Assembly (NCBI GenBank): GCA_030692375.1
Contig: JAUYCD010000018.1
Span: forward strand, 1-32,066
Direction of reading: 5' to 3'
Source: Candidatus Latescibacter sp.
GTDB taxonomy: Bacteria; Latescibacterota; Latescibacteria; Latescibacterales; Latescibacteraceae
DNA: 32,066 nt
Shown here: piece by piece, positions 13,357 to 22,473 of the stretch
Layout of the letters: every line of letters starts with the position of its first letter
Numbering within the stretch: the first letter of the stretch is position 1
Made by a program: the position numbers and the translations under genes
Notes under the pieces: model-generated
What the model was told of the DNA's origin: nothing
The model's database searches: none
What the model saw: the letters and a program-made list of their open reading frames with translations, nothing else

Positions 13357-16300
13357 ATGAACTCTACACTCCGCTATACATTTTCCCTTGCCATTTTCCT
13401 CTTCTTTTCAGAGTCTCATCTCCTCACCGCTCAGAACCGGCCGGTCTGGCCGAAAGGTGAGTTTCCCCATCTCGTGGTTGATGACAAACTATGGATCGGA
13501 ACCCACCAGGGTCTCTACCAGTATCACTCCTCTGAAGACACATGGGCGGTTTACGGCGAACACAGCGGCCTGCCTTCCAATGACATCCGTCTCCTTCTCT
13601 GGGACGGTGAATTTCTCTGGGCCGCAACCGCGAAAGGCCTGTCCTACGGCGATCTCAGACTGAACAAATGGGTGACCTTCACAGCCGGGAGCGGGCCTCC
13701 GAGCGAAACTATCCTGTCCCTGGCCAGCGGGGGAAATTATGTCTGGGCCGGTACAGACCGGGGCGCCGCACGGTTCGACAAAATCATACAGGAGTGGGAA
13801 ACTTTCGTCCCGGGAAAAGGTTTGCCGGATTCCACCGTGTACGATATCGCTGTCGACGGCGACCTCGTATATTTTGCCACACGCAAGGGGTTGGCCGAAT
13901 ACGACACCCGTTTCGAGAAATGGCGCTACTATGGAAAAGGCGAAGGTATCGCTTCGGACACAATACGGGTTATCCATCCGACCGCCGAATACCTCTGGCT
14001 TTTCACCGACCGAGGTATGAGCCGATTTCACAAGAAGCTGCACACTTCCCTGTCATTTACCGGCGACGCCCGGATGAACTATGAGAACATCCGCGATTTC
14101 GCGGCGGATAATGACCAGTTCTGGCTGGCCGGCGGTGAAGGTGTGCTTCTTTATGACCCCGGCAGCTCCCTCTGGAGAAATTATCAGGAAGAAATAAACC
14201 TGCCGAGCCGCTCGGTGAAAGCGTTCTCGTTCACCCGGGAAAAGAAATGGTTTGCAACCGAGCGTGGGGTGGCCCTCTACGATGAAGCAGAAAATATCTG
14301 GCGCCGTTATGACCGGGCGCAGGGACTTTCCTCGGAAAACTATGAGGCGGCTGCGTCCTATTCAGGAATGACCTTTCTCATCAATGCCGACGCGATCGAC
14401 TACTTTAAACCTTATGAAAACCGGTGGTATACCTATACGGTAAAAAAAATGACCGGTTCCGGCCGCAGCGGCGTTTTCCCCATCCTGTCCCTTGACCGTG
14501 AGAAGGGGAGTTATATCAAGTTAAATCCGGATCTCCAGCTCAGTGCGAGCGGCAGCCGTTTTACCTACCTTGACCAGCAATCCTTCGACAACCGATACGG
14601 AAATGTATTCGGTAACGCTTCCGGGGAAACCGCGAAGCGCGGCGATCTTAAAGCTCAGCTATCTTTTCCCGGGGGCCGGACGCTGAACGGGTTTTACAAT
14701 GACACCGATTTCAGCCGCACCGTCCACGGCATGAGATACAAAGGGCGCCGGAGCGATCTTGTCCAGGAGATAAACCTGGGCGATGTACGGTATGAACAGG
14801 GGAAAAACAGCCTTATCCCCTCGCTCGGGATATACGGGTCTTCGGCGCTCCTGGAGGCTGGCCCCAAAACGGAACGGTATAAGCGGAGCCTGGTTACCGC
14901 CCGTGGATGGAGCGGCGAAAAAACCACCGGATTCGAAACTGATTTTTTCACCGGCAACCTTCAGAAGGGCGATCTTCTCCTCCGGGATACGGACTATATC
15001 CGGGAGACCTTTTTCCCCGTCTTTTCCGGCATCGGAATTTTTTCGGTAGACGAAGGCTCGGAGAAAGTGTACATGGACGACGGCGACACTTCCGACAACA
15101 CAGCCAATACCATCAGTAATACCACCATAGCCGGAATCGGCGGCGATTTCGACCTCCTCGGCCAGTATAGTAAATATTCCATGGATTACCGGCTGGGAGT
15201 GATACGTTTCCTCACCCCGGTAAGTGATGCCGCCGCTGTGGTTATCCGCGGAAGTTCGGGCGGCTCGCCCTTTGAAAGCGTCCTGAAAAAGCCGGAGTCG
15301 GTAGACAATAGCCTTGTAAACCGTTACTTTATCGGCGGTATGCAGATCATCCCCTCCACGTTCAGCCTGGAGATTCTCGATGAAGGAGGCGCCCAACACC
15401 CTCTGAAAGAATTCGGCCTAGATGACAACGGCGACGGGAGAGTCGACCCGGAGCGGATCGATTATCGTGAGGGAATTCTCTCCTTCCCCGCCCCGAAACC
15501 GTTCCCTTCATCGGCTTACGACCGCGGCCACCCGCTTTCGCACTACTCCCTGCACATCAGATTTCAGACAGAGATAGCTATTTTCAGCCTGAAACACAAT
15601 CACCTCATCCGCGGGTCGGAAACATGCACCGTCGATGGCGAGACCCTGACCGGAGGAGATGACTATGTGCTCGATTATACCAGCGGCGCCCTGCTCATCA
15701 TCAAGGAAGGTACGGTTGCAGAAGACAGCGAGATCAAAGTCGCTTATGAGTATTATCGCGATTCCACGGAGAATTTCAATCTGGCCGGCGCCGGACTCAG
15801 TCCCTCGGACAAAATGCAGATGGAAGTCAGCTATTTCACCTTCGACCAGGGCGGAGACAGCGGGTATCGGGAAAGATACAGCGGCATCGACTCTTTCAGC
15901 GAATTCAGATGGCAGGCGCGGGGGATGGATTTCGTGCTCACCCCCCAGTTTGCCCGCACCCAGGGAGCTTTACGGGCGGGAAACAGCATGGCGGTCAGAA
16001 CAGATGCCAGCTCCTCAAGGATGCGCCTCTTTTCGCTTTATGAGCGGTATGATCGGAATTTCGAGCCGTTATTCCCCCAAAAATTTCAATTGGGGAACCT
16101 GGAGGACCGTGAGGGGGCGGGAGGAACACTCTATCCCTTTGCCTTTCTCGACGTTTCCGCCGACTGGAGCCGTGAGCGCTCCCCGGCGGATGGACATGGA
16201 AAGCAGAGCACAGAGGAGAATCTCGGGGGAAAAATCGTGCTTAACAAAGCCCTCCTTCCGGCGCTCTCTCTTTCCGCGCGGTCGCGGACACTGAAGGCGC

Positions 16301-17547
16301 AAGCGTATGAATCCCGCAAGGAGACTTTGAAGGGAGAGATGGAATACCAGGTTCCGGGTATTCTTCTTGAGAAGATACCGCTCAAAGCGATGCGCTTATA
16401 CGGGGTCTGGCGGCGAAGTTATGAGGATCGTGTGACGGATTCGGGCGAACTGACTCCGGATGAAACCAGAAAGGTGTATGATCATAACTACCTGCGGTTT
16501 GACATAACACCGGCGAATCTTATCCAGATCAATACCTACTATCGGGGGATGAGCACCCGCGCAGAGGATGTACTTTCCGGCAGGGGCAGCCATTTGCTCA
16601 ACAACCGCCGGAAACTCTTCCTGGATATGACCCTTGATCGTCTGCGGGGGATGAACCTGAATATCCGCTCGCAGGGGGAAATCAACGAATCGTTCTCCGC
16701 GCCCGGACTGAACACCCGCAGCCGCTCGCTCGACCGCAACCTCCAGTCCAGCCTGAGGTTTTTCCCCGGGCAGTGGTACCGCCCGCTCACTCCGTTCACC
16801 TTCGAATTCAACTACCAGCCATCTTTCAACGGCTACCAGGGTAATACCCCGGCGGATACCCCCTGGATTGACACGCTCGCCGGGTCCTGGCCGGTCCGGG
16901 AATTATCGACCTCTGAAAACAGTACGCTTTACCAGGCTCGCGGGGAATGGAGACCATCCGGGTCTCTTTTTCTCTCCAGCGGCATCGATGTCTATGCGAT
17001 CATCGACCGCACTTTAGGCAGCCGGCTCGATACCGGCATCCATAGAATAAACCAGAAAGTGGAATACCGGCCTTCAATGTCTTCGCTTCTCACCCTGCAA
17101 TATATCAGAGATCAGGAGGAAAAGGTAAAGTATTCCGTCTCCACACGCGACAACCCCCTTGTCTGGCTGGAAAACCGCTGGAATGACAAGCTGCAGACCA
17201 AATGCACCGTATCATGGCTCCAGGAAGAAAAACGCCTGGGAAATATAAGGGAACATTCCACCCTCTGCTCGCCCCTGTTCGGCTGCACCTACCGCATGGG
17301 GCGGCAAAGCTCCGGGCTGTCTGCCGCCGAGATCAGGAATGACCTTTCTTTCACTTTCTCCCGGGGCACGAGCTTTCTCCCGGATTCACGGTACAACAGC
17401 GTATCAAACGCTTTCGCAATGGACTGCTATCCGGCATCTGTGCTCATCCTCCGGTTACGGGTAATAGTATCTTACCGTGATCACACCATTCCCGGAGCGC
17501 CTTCCCTGAACACCCGGCTGGAGATACGGATGACCGCACAGTTGTAA
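13357..17547 (+). CDS. Giant surface protein: N-terminal beta-propeller, C-terminal SprA-like/barrel region
   Basis: 1,396 residues from ATG 13357, chosen because MNSTLRYTFSLAIFLFFSES starts a signal peptide ending LLTAQ; an ATG at 13327 lies inside the upstream repeat. Residues about 30-360 hold seven or eight Reg_prop-type blades (WIGTHQGLYQY, WAATAKGLSY, WAGTDRGAARFD, YFATRKGLAEYD, WLFTDRGMSRFH, WLAGGEGVLLYD, WFATERGVALYD). From about 590 to 800 are motifs of the form DYxxGxIxF: YSMDYRLGVIRFLTPVSD, DDNGDGRVDPERIDYREGILSFPAPKPF, DDYVLDYTSGALLI followed by DSEIKVAYEYY, reminiscent of SprA-like surface proteins. The last about 550 residues alternate polar and aromatic strands, as in an outer-membrane barrel, and the protein ends in a strand-like RLEIRMTAQL. 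No histidine kinase domain is present. No function is established. Confidence 0.7.
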   Translation: MNSTLRYTFSLAIFLFFSESHLLTAQNRPVWPKGEFPHLVVDDKLWIGTHQGLYQYHSSEDTWAVYGEHSGLPSNDIRLLLWDGEFLWAATAKGLSYGDLRLNKWVTFTAGSGPPSETILSLASGGNYVWAGTDRGAARFDKIIQEWETFVPGKGLPDSTVYDIAVDGDLVYFATRKGLAEYDTRFEKWRYYGKGEGIASDTIRVIHPTAEYLWLFTDRGMSRFHKKLHTSLSFTGDARMNYENIRDFAADNDQFWLAGGEGVLLYDPGSSLWRNYQEEINLPSRSVKAFSFTREKKWFATERGVALYDEAENIWRRYDRAQGLSSENYEAAASYSGMTFLINADAIDYFKPYENRWYTYTVKKMTGSGRSGVFPILSLDREKGSYIKLNPDLQLSASGSRFTYLDQQSFDNRYGNVFGNASGETAKRGDLKAQLSFPGGRTLNGFYNDTDFSRTVHGMRYKGRRSDLVQEINLGDVRYEQGKNSLIPSLGIYGSSALLEAGPKTERYKRSLVTARGWSGEKTTGFETDFFTGNLQKGDLLLRDTDYIRETFFPVFSGIGIFSVDEGSEKVYMDDGDTSDNTANTISNTTIAGIGGDFDLLGQYSKYSMDYRLGVIRFLTPVSDAAAVVIRGSSGGSPFESVLKKPESVDNSLVNRYFIGGMQIIPSTFSLEILDEGGAQHPLKEFGLDDNGDGRVDPERIDYREGILSFPAPKPFPSSAYDRGHPLSHYSLHIRFQTEIAIFSLKHNHLIRGSETCTVDGETLTGGDDYVLDYTSGALLIIKEGTVAEDSEIKVAYEYYRDSTENFNLAGAGLSPSDKMQMEVSYFTFDQGGDSGYRERYSGIDSFSEFRWQARGMDFVLTPQFARTQGALRAGNSMAVRTDASSSRMRLFSLYERYDRNFEPLFPQKFQLGNLEDREGAGGTLYPFAFLDVSADWSRERSPADGHGKQSTEENLGGKIVLNKALLPALSLSARSRTLKAQAYESRKETLKGEMEYQVPGILLEKIPLKAMRLYGVWRRSYEDRVTDSGELTPDETRKVYDHNYLRFDITPANLIQINTYYRGMSTRAEDVLSGRGSHLLNNRRKLFLDMTLDRLRGMNLNIRSQGEINESFSAPGLNTRSRSLDRNLQSSLRFFPGQWYRPLTPFTFEFNYQPSFNGYQGNTPADTPWIDTLAGSWPVRELSTSENSTLYQARGEWRPSGSLFLSSGIDVYAIIDRTLGSRLDTGIHRINQKVEYRPSMSSLLTLQYIRDQEEKVKYSVSTRDNPLVWLENRWNDKLQTKCTVSWLQEEKRLGNIREHSTLCSPLFGCTYRMGRQSSGLSAAEIRNDLSFTFSRGTSFLPDSRYNSVSNAFAMDCYPASVLILRLRVIVSYRDHTIPGAPSLNTRLEIRMTAQL

Positions 17548-17670
17548 GTGAAAAAAAGGAATTTATTTAAAATTTCCTTCTGCTCTCATAAGGGAGCTTG
17601 ACACTTTAGGGCGGTTGTGCGTATTATACAGACTTGAACTCGTTTCAGGGGCTGCATGATAATAATACAA
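17548..17670. other. Gene-free spacer with degraded palindrome half
   Basis: After the surface protein gene there is an AT-rich hairpin (AAGGAA...TTCCTT, 17554-17575) without a T-run, and a GAACTCGTTTCAGG segment (about 17637-17650) that matches one hairpin arm of the triple palindromes. AATAATACAA at 17661-17670 is the left target duplication of the MITE. Confidence 0.45.
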
Positions 17671-17928
17671 AACAGGTATGTCTTTAAGTAAGCTAAGGTG
17701 ATCATCCGAAAGGTTAATCCCCCCTACCCCCCTTATTAAGGGGGAAAAAGAAAATTGTTCCTATTACTTATGTAAACATTTATTAGGATTTGACAGAACC
17801 CTCTCCCTAAATTCCCCCCTTAATAAGGGGGGATGCCGAAGGCAGGGGGGATATTTAAAAGACACAGGAGCACCCAATTTCTCATATTTACTGTTTTACT
17901 GTATGTTGCTGACTTAACGACATAACCA
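17671..17928 (+). repeat. M1 MITE, complete copy with target duplication
   Basis: The 258-bp element has inverted ends: GGTATGTCTTTAAGTAAGC (17675-17693) pairs with GCTGACTTAACGACATAACC (17908-17927), with one indel and two mismatches. It is flanked by the direct repeat AATAATACAA (17661-17670 and 17929-17938). Inside are two inverted C-run/G-run modules (CCCCCTTATTAAGGGGG and CCCCCCTTAATAAGGGGGG) and a GATGCCGAAGGCAGGGGGGAT segment. No ORF. Copies or parts occur at 33-97 and 3855-4010. Confidence 0.8.
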
Positions 17929-17984
17929 AATAATACAATTTTTCATAGTGCTCCTGTTGCTAATATATGTATGCAATGGAGAAA

Positions 17985-18050
17985 ATAGATGCCGAAACGG
18001 TTTCATCGTTCCCGCGAAGCGGCAACAGGTTCGGCATGACGTCTTCCGTT
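17985..18050 (+). repeat. Degenerate palindrome
   Basis: Contains ATGCCGAAAC and GTTCGGCATGAC as outer arms, with an inner TTCCCGCGAAGCGGCAA stretch. It is related to the CCGAA/TTCGG arm of the 52-bp triple palindromes but enlarged. It lies directly upstream of the spermidine-synthase-like gene. Confidence 0.5.
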
Positions 18051-18094
18051 GTAACTTTTTAACCACCGGAGAGGCTTTTGAAGGAACGAACCGA

Positions 18095-18994
18095 ATGGCA
18101 AAAGGAATTTTTTTTATAGTGTTTTTTATTTCAGGTGTATTTGCTGTAAGTTTATCCTGGGCCGGATCGCCGTACTCTGACTCTAAGACTCTCTACCAGA
18201 AAGATTCGATCTATCAAACGATTAAGGTATGTCAGGAAGGTACGGTGCTGAAATTATTTGGGGGAAGAACCTGTTTCAGCGCGATGGATAAAGCTGAGCC
18301 TTATCACCATGTTCTGGAATATACCGGAATGATGATCATGGGTACCGCATATGTCGAGAATCCGAAGACAGCACTTTTGATCGGCCTGGGCGGAGGAACT
18401 GTGGCGAATTATTTGAGAAAATATTACCCGAACTTGAAAATTACCGTAGTTGAATTGGATAAAACCGTTCTTGAATGTTCTCAAAAATTCTTTGATTTTA
18501 AAACGGGTGAAAATATGAAGGTGGTTATTCAGGACGGAAGAAGGTTTCTCATGAAAGACAAAGATAAATATGATATTATAATTTTAGATGCATATTATGG
18601 AGATTACATACCTTTCCATCTTTTAACGAAAGAATTTCTCGGTATTGTAAAAGAACATGTACAGAAAAACGGTATCGTTGTTTCCAATACGTGGTCATCG
18701 CAAAAACTGTATGAAAGAGAATCTGCGACCTATGAAGATGTATTCGGTCATTTTGACAGCTATCTGGGTAATAAATCGGGTAACAGAATTATTATTACTT
18801 CCGGGAATGGGGAAAAATCCGATGAATCATCATTGCGATGCTGTATGGTAAAAACACAAGATACAATTCAGTATAAAGAATTGAATCTCCCCGAAATATT
18901 TGATAAAACGTATGATAGAAATCTTTCCTGGCCGAAAGATACTCAAATCCTGACCGATGATTATGCTCCGGTTAATACACTCGTTGATCGGTGA
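18095..18994 (+). CDS. Spermidine synthase-like protein with N-terminal signal/anchor
   Basis: 299 residues from ATG 18095, which follows GAAGGAACGAACCG; the open frame extends upstream to 17948 but without a ribosome site and with repeat-derived codons. Residues 5-24 are a signal peptide or anchor ending SWAG. The catalytic domain follows: YQKDSIYQTIKV, PYHHVLEYTGMMIMG, ALLIGLGGGTVANYLRKYYP (SAM-binding loop), ITVVELDKTVLE, and IIILDAYYGDYIPFHLLTKEF, where the DAYxGDxIPFHL motif replaces the classical spermidine synthase pattern. This resembles the enzyme half of the fused MFS/spermidine-synthase-like family. The membrane half is the next gene. Polyamine synthesis is not certain. Confidence 0.82.
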   Translation: MAKGIFFIVFFISGVFAVSLSWAGSPYSDSKTLYQKDSIYQTIKVCQEGTVLKLFGGRTCFSAMDKAEPYHHVLEYTGMMIMGTAYVENPKTALLIGLGGGTVANYLRKYYPNLKITVVELDKTVLECSQKFFDFKTGENMKVVIQDGRRFLMKDKDKYDIIILDAYYGDYIPFHLLTKEFLGIVKEHVQKNGIVVSNTWSSQKLYERESATYEDVFGHFDSYLGNKSGNRIIITSGNGEKSDESSLRCCMVKTQDTIQYKELNLPEIFDKTYDRNLSWPKDTQILTDDYAPVNTLVDR

Positions 18995-19076
18995 TGAACG
19001 AGCCAGAAATGAAAGAAGTATTTTTTTGGCATCTTTAAAAACGTAAAAAATAAGTCGCACCGTATATAAAGGTACT

Positions 19077-19718
19077 ATGCTGACAAAAATTCTTATCTAC
19101 ATGATTACTTTTTTAGGCGGCGGAATCTTTTTAGGACTTGAAATAATTGCCAGCCGGGTTTTAGCTCCTTATTTCGGGAATTCGATCTATGTATGGGGGA
19201 GCCTGATAAGCGTTTTTTTATTGGCGTTGAGCATCGGTTATTATTTCGGCGGTCTTTTGGCAGATAGAATGCCGTCCTTTAAAATACTCGCACTGCTGAT
19301 TCTGGGCGCGAGTTTTTTTGTCCTGATAATACCTGTTATCCAAATTCCGGTCAGCAGGATTATCGTTGCATGGGATCTGGAATTGCGTATTTCTTCACTC
19401 ATTGCCTGTATTTCTTTTTTCATGATCCCTTCCGTGTTAAACGGTATGATAACCCCGTTCGTCATTAAACTAAATACTGCAAAACTCACAACCATCGGGC
19501 AGACAGTCGGAAATATCTATGCGGTTTCTACCATGGGAAGCGTCACAGGAGCTCTCCTGGTTTCTTTTTATTTGATTCCGAGCATAGGAACCCGCGCCAT
19601 ACTTATTTTATCCGGCATAGTATTGATCTTCACCAGTTTTTTAAGTTTTCTAACTGACAAAATTTTGTCGCATCAAAGAAAAGATTATCATCAATGCACG
19701 AAAGGAGAATTAACGTGA
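19077..19718 (+). CDS. Membrane half of the fused spermidine-synthase-like family
   Basis: 213 residues, six or seven transmembrane helices. FLGGGIFLGLEIIASRVLAPYFGNSIYVWGSLISVFLLALSIGYYFGGLLADR (residues about 13-65) is characteristic of the N-terminal membrane domain of fused MFS/spermidine-synthase-like proteins, as is SVLNGMITPFVIKL and the GNIYAVSTMGSVTGALLVSFYLIP segment. In most relatives this domain precedes the enzyme domain in one chain; here it is a separate protein encoded after the enzyme, with 82 bp between. It overlaps the methyltransferase gene by 4 bp (GTGA). Confidence 0.85.
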   Translation: MLTKILIYMITFLGGGIFLGLEIIASRVLAPYFGNSIYVWGSLISVFLLALSIGYYFGGLLADRMPSFKILALLILGASFFVLIIPVIQIPVSRIIVAWDLELRISSLIACISFFMIPSVLNGMITPFVIKLNTAKLTTIGQTVGNIYAVSTMGSVTGALLVSFYLIPSIGTRAILILSGIVLIFTSFLSFLTDKILSHQRKDYHQCTKGELT

Positions 19719-20551
19719 ACATATCGCATGGAGTACGCAGGTCGTTGTTGGCTCTCTCCCTGCTCGCGTTACCAGCCGGTATTTTCGCACAGGCGCAGCA
19801 GCAGAAAGAGCAATTCGAGCCGCATGTCGGCCAGGAAGGCAAGGATGTTGTGTGGGTGCCGACGCCGCAGGCGCTGGTGAATAAAATGCTCGACATGGCT
19901 AAGGTCACTCCGGAAGATTTCCTGATCGACCTCGGCTCAGGCGACGGGCGCACAGTTATTACTGCCGCTAAGCGCGGCGCCCGGGCAATAGGCATCGAAT
20001 ACAACCCGAACATGGTGGAGCTTTCGAAGCGCAGCGCCGAAAAAGAAGGAGTCTCCGATAAAGCTGCTTTCGTCAAAGCCGACCTGTTCGAGACCGATAT
20101 CTCACATGCGACTGTGATTACCATGTTTCTTTTGCCTGAGATCAATCTTAAACTGCGTCCGAAAATTCTCGATCTCAAGCCCGGCACCCGTATCGTATCG
20201 AATACTTTCACCATGGAAGATTGGGAGGCCGATGAGACCGCCACGGTTGATAATGTCGGCTCCTCCTGGGACACAGCCCTTTTATGGATAGTGCCGGCAA
20301 AAGTGGGAGGCACATGGCGGCTGGCTCAGGGAGACCTCACGCTCAAGCAGGAGTTCCAGATGATTTCCGGCGCGCTCAAATCCGGCACTAACAACACCTC
20401 GATTGAAAATGGCAGGCTGCGCGGAGATCAGATCAGCTTCAGCGCCGGAGGCGCCCAATACACCGGCACCGTGAACGGCAACACCATGGAAGGAACTGTC
20501 ACATCCGGCGGAAACAGCAGCAAATGGAGCACCGCCTACATAGGGTTATAA
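19715..20551 (+). CDS. Exported class I SAM-dependent methyltransferase
   Basis: 278 residues from GTG 19715, which overlaps the preceding stop (GTGA) and follows AAAGGAG; an ATG at 19694 lies before that site. The start gives a signal peptide ending GIFAQAQ. Residues about 50-170 are a Rossmann methyltransferase domain: DFLIDLGSGDGRTVITAAKRGARAIGIEYN (motif I and the acidic SAM ribose residue), then KADLFETDISHATVITMFLLPEINLKLRP, as in lysine-methyltransferase-like ATPSc-KMT relatives. The last about 85 residues are a Gly/Ser/Thr-rich beta domain (GGTWRLAQGDLTLKQEFQMISG to the end). A secreted SAM enzyme is unexpected, because SAM is cytosolic, but such proteins are common in these phyla. 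Confidence 0.85.
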   Translation: MNISHGVRRSLLALSLLALPAGIFAQAQQQKEQFEPHVGQEGKDVVWVPTPQALVNKMLDMAKVTPEDFLIDLGSGDGRTVITAAKRGARAIGIEYNPNMVELSKRSAEKEGVSDKAAFVKADLFETDISHATVITMFLLPEINLKLRPKILDLKPGTRIVSNTFTMEDWEADETATVDNVGSSWDTALLWIVPAKVGGTWRLAQGDLTLKQEFQMISGALKSGTNNTSIENGRLRGDQISFSAGGAQYTGTVNGNTMEGTVTSGGNSSKWSTAYIGL

Positions 20552-20592
20552 CATTGTATATCGCTGCGGTCTTGAATGCACCATGGCAGTAG

Positions 20593-20628
20593 TAAAAAAA
20601 AAGGCCCGGTATTTGATTCCCGGGCCTT
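20593..20628 (-). terminator. Rho-independent terminator of the sorting-domain gene
   Basis: A 9-bp perfect stem AAGGCCCGG (20601-20609) / CCGGGCCTT (20620-20628) with a 10-base loop. On the minus strand it is followed by a run of at least nine T's (A-run 20594-20602 on the plus strand). It is placed 28 bases after the stop of the minus-strand gene. Confidence 0.85.
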
Positions 20629-20655
20629 CAGAAGAAATTAAGACAGCGCAATGAC

Positions 20656-22473
20656 CTATTTCAAAAGTGTCATCTTCAGTGTCTTGGAAGTATTTCCGGA
20701 TTTTACCGTATAGAAGTAAATTCCGGCGGAAAACTTGGATGCATTCCAGGTAACGGAATGTGAACCGGCTGTCATAAACGCGTTGGTGATGGTATCCACT
20801 TTCTGGCCCGCCGCGTTGAAGACATCAACACTTACCATTCCGGTTTTTGGAACGGTGAAACTGATGGTGGTTTCGGGATTGAAGGGATTGGGAGTATTCT
20901 GGGAGACGGTGAAAGCCTCAACCTGATCCTCCTTCACCGATATTGACTGCGAAATACTGCCTTGAATGGAATCATTGGCGATATACCAGAGGCTGGTGGG
21001 ATAAGTTTTCTGGGTAATATTGTCGCAGTAGATACCGTCAAATGCAGTATTACTGTCGACAATAACAGGGCCGTATTTAAGGCCGGCCACATCCCCGGCG
21101 TAAGCAAGATAACCGAATCCCGTTCCATCGGGACCAAGGAGTCCAAAAGACACAGCCCCCAGATCATAGGTCGAAAAAATGGAAAATCCAAGCGGATCTC
21201 CGCTGTAATCGTACACCCAGGGTGCGGTGCTGTCGCCGGAACACAACCATGCTCTCGCTCCGGCGTTCGGATCCCAGAAACGGTCACCGACATAATCGCC
21301 GTTCCCGTTATACCATAACGTGACATCAGAGTCTTTTGTCTGGGTGGGATCGATGCAGTGCTTCATGCAGAAAGATAGACCCTGGTTGTAAATACGGCCG
21401 TTGGAGTAATTGGCCTGGGTCGGCCCGCCATGGTATTTGTATCCCTTTGCCACTTCTGTGGGATCCCACCACAACCACTTAAAGTCATAGGTCCGCAGCA
21501 CGGTGCCGTCATTGGGGTCCAGATAGTACATCATTGCCGGATTTGAGATATCGGGGTAGCCATTATCGCCTACTATGCACCAGAGGCTGCTCAGGTTGTC
21601 GCTGATCGGCCCGGCGTATCCTGTGGAAGTGTTTGCAAAAGTCACTTCTCCGTCTGTGCCGAAATCCATTTTCTGCTGGCTGGTGCCGTTGGGAACCCAC
21701 GAGTATTTCCGGACTTTATGAAGCCCTCCGGGGACCACCGCTTTGGGAATGTAGTTCTGAACGAAAAATTTTGTATGCTCGCCTGGCATAAGAGCAATTT
21801 TCCCGTCATCGCCCCAGCCCATGAAGGCGGTTGTTTCAATCATGGTCGAGTCCTGCGGGGTGGTTCCAATAATCCATCGGGCGCGAATCTTCATTCCGGG
21901 ATTCTGGGTTTTGCTGTCATATCCGCCGTTGGCCACGGAAAGCTGAGGTACAGCAACCGGTGAAGGATAATATACGGGGTTGGCCATAACCATGTTCTTG
22001 GCGTCATACTGCTGAATATGTCCGGCGCAATTAAATTTCGGACCGAATTTGGTGCTCACGAGCTCTTTGGGAGACCTGCTGTCGTACGCCCATATATAAT
22101 ACGTGTAATCTCCCGCCGGAACCAGGCTGCGATCTCTCGCCTTGCCGTCCCAATTCATCACATTACTTCCGATATCCAGCATCTGGGCGCCGGACATATA
22201 CATGCAGGTATCGACACGATTCATATAATGCCAGCCCAGGAAACCGTTTCTAATTTTTACTACCGATGCGGCTTTTCCCTTGGTATACACAAAAAATATC
22301 GCGGTGGCGGGAGTGCCTGATACCGTAACCGGTATGGCAAGATTTTTGCCGTCGAAGCTGTATTTCAGTTGCTGGGGTACGGTAAGCTTCATAATTTTGG
22401 GTGTAAAGGCAGCCGCAAAGACTGTTGATGCAGTAAATAAAAGCAATGATGCGCATACAATAAAGCGTTTCAT
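20656..22473 (-). CDS. Secreted protein with C-terminal type A sorting domain
   Basis: 605 residues. A signal peptide ends TVFAA (about residue 21). The N-terminal region (about 35-140) resembles a FlgD-Ig-like fold: NVMNWDGKARDRSLVPAGDYTYYIWAYDS. The central about 350 residues are rich in Trp, Tyr, Gly and Asp and appear to be a beta-propeller or similar extracellular fold with no catalytic motif recognised. The last about 85 residues are a textbook Por/T9SS sorting domain: SQNTPNPFNPETTISFTVP, VDVFNAAGQKVDTI, SHSVTWNASKFSAGIYFYTVKSG, KTLKMTLLK. AAGGAG lies 8 bases before the ATG. It is a single-gene unit with its own terminator; no T9SS machinery gene is seen in this window. Confidence 0.87.
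   Translation of the reverse strand: MKRFIVCASLLLFTASTVFAAAFTPKIMKLTVPQQLKYSFDGKNLAIPVTVSGTPATAIFFVYTKGKAASVVKIRNGFLGWHYMNRVDTCMYMSGAQMLDIGSNVMNWDGKARDRSLVPAGDYTYYIWAYDSRSPKELVSTKFGPKFNCAGHIQQYDAKNMVMANPVYYPSPVAVPQLSVANGGYDSKTQNPGMKIRARWIIGTTPQDSTMIETTAFMGWGDDGKIALMPGEHTKFFVQNYIPKAVVPGGLHKVRKYSWVPNGTSQQKMDFGTDGEVTFANTSTGYAGPISDNLSSLWCIVGDNGYPDISNPAMMYYLDPNDGTVLRTYDFKWLWWDPTEVAKGYKYHGGPTQANYSNGRIYNQGLSFCMKHCIDPTQTKDSDVTLWYNGNGDYVGDRFWDPNAGARAWLCSGDSTAPWVYDYSGDPLGFSIFSTYDLGAVSFGLLGPDGTGFGYLAYAGDVAGLKYGPVIVDSNTAFDGIYCDNITQKTYPTSLWYIANDSIQGSISQSISVKEDQVEAFTVSQNTPNPFNPETTISFTVPKTGMVSVDVFNAAGQKVDTITNAFMTAGSHSVTWNASKFSAGIYFYTVKSGNTSKTLKMTLLK

Noticed and set aside
17554-17575. AAGGAA/TTCCTT hairpin as terminator of the giant surface protein gene
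   Set aside because: A six-pair AT-rich stem without a following T-run is too weak to call.
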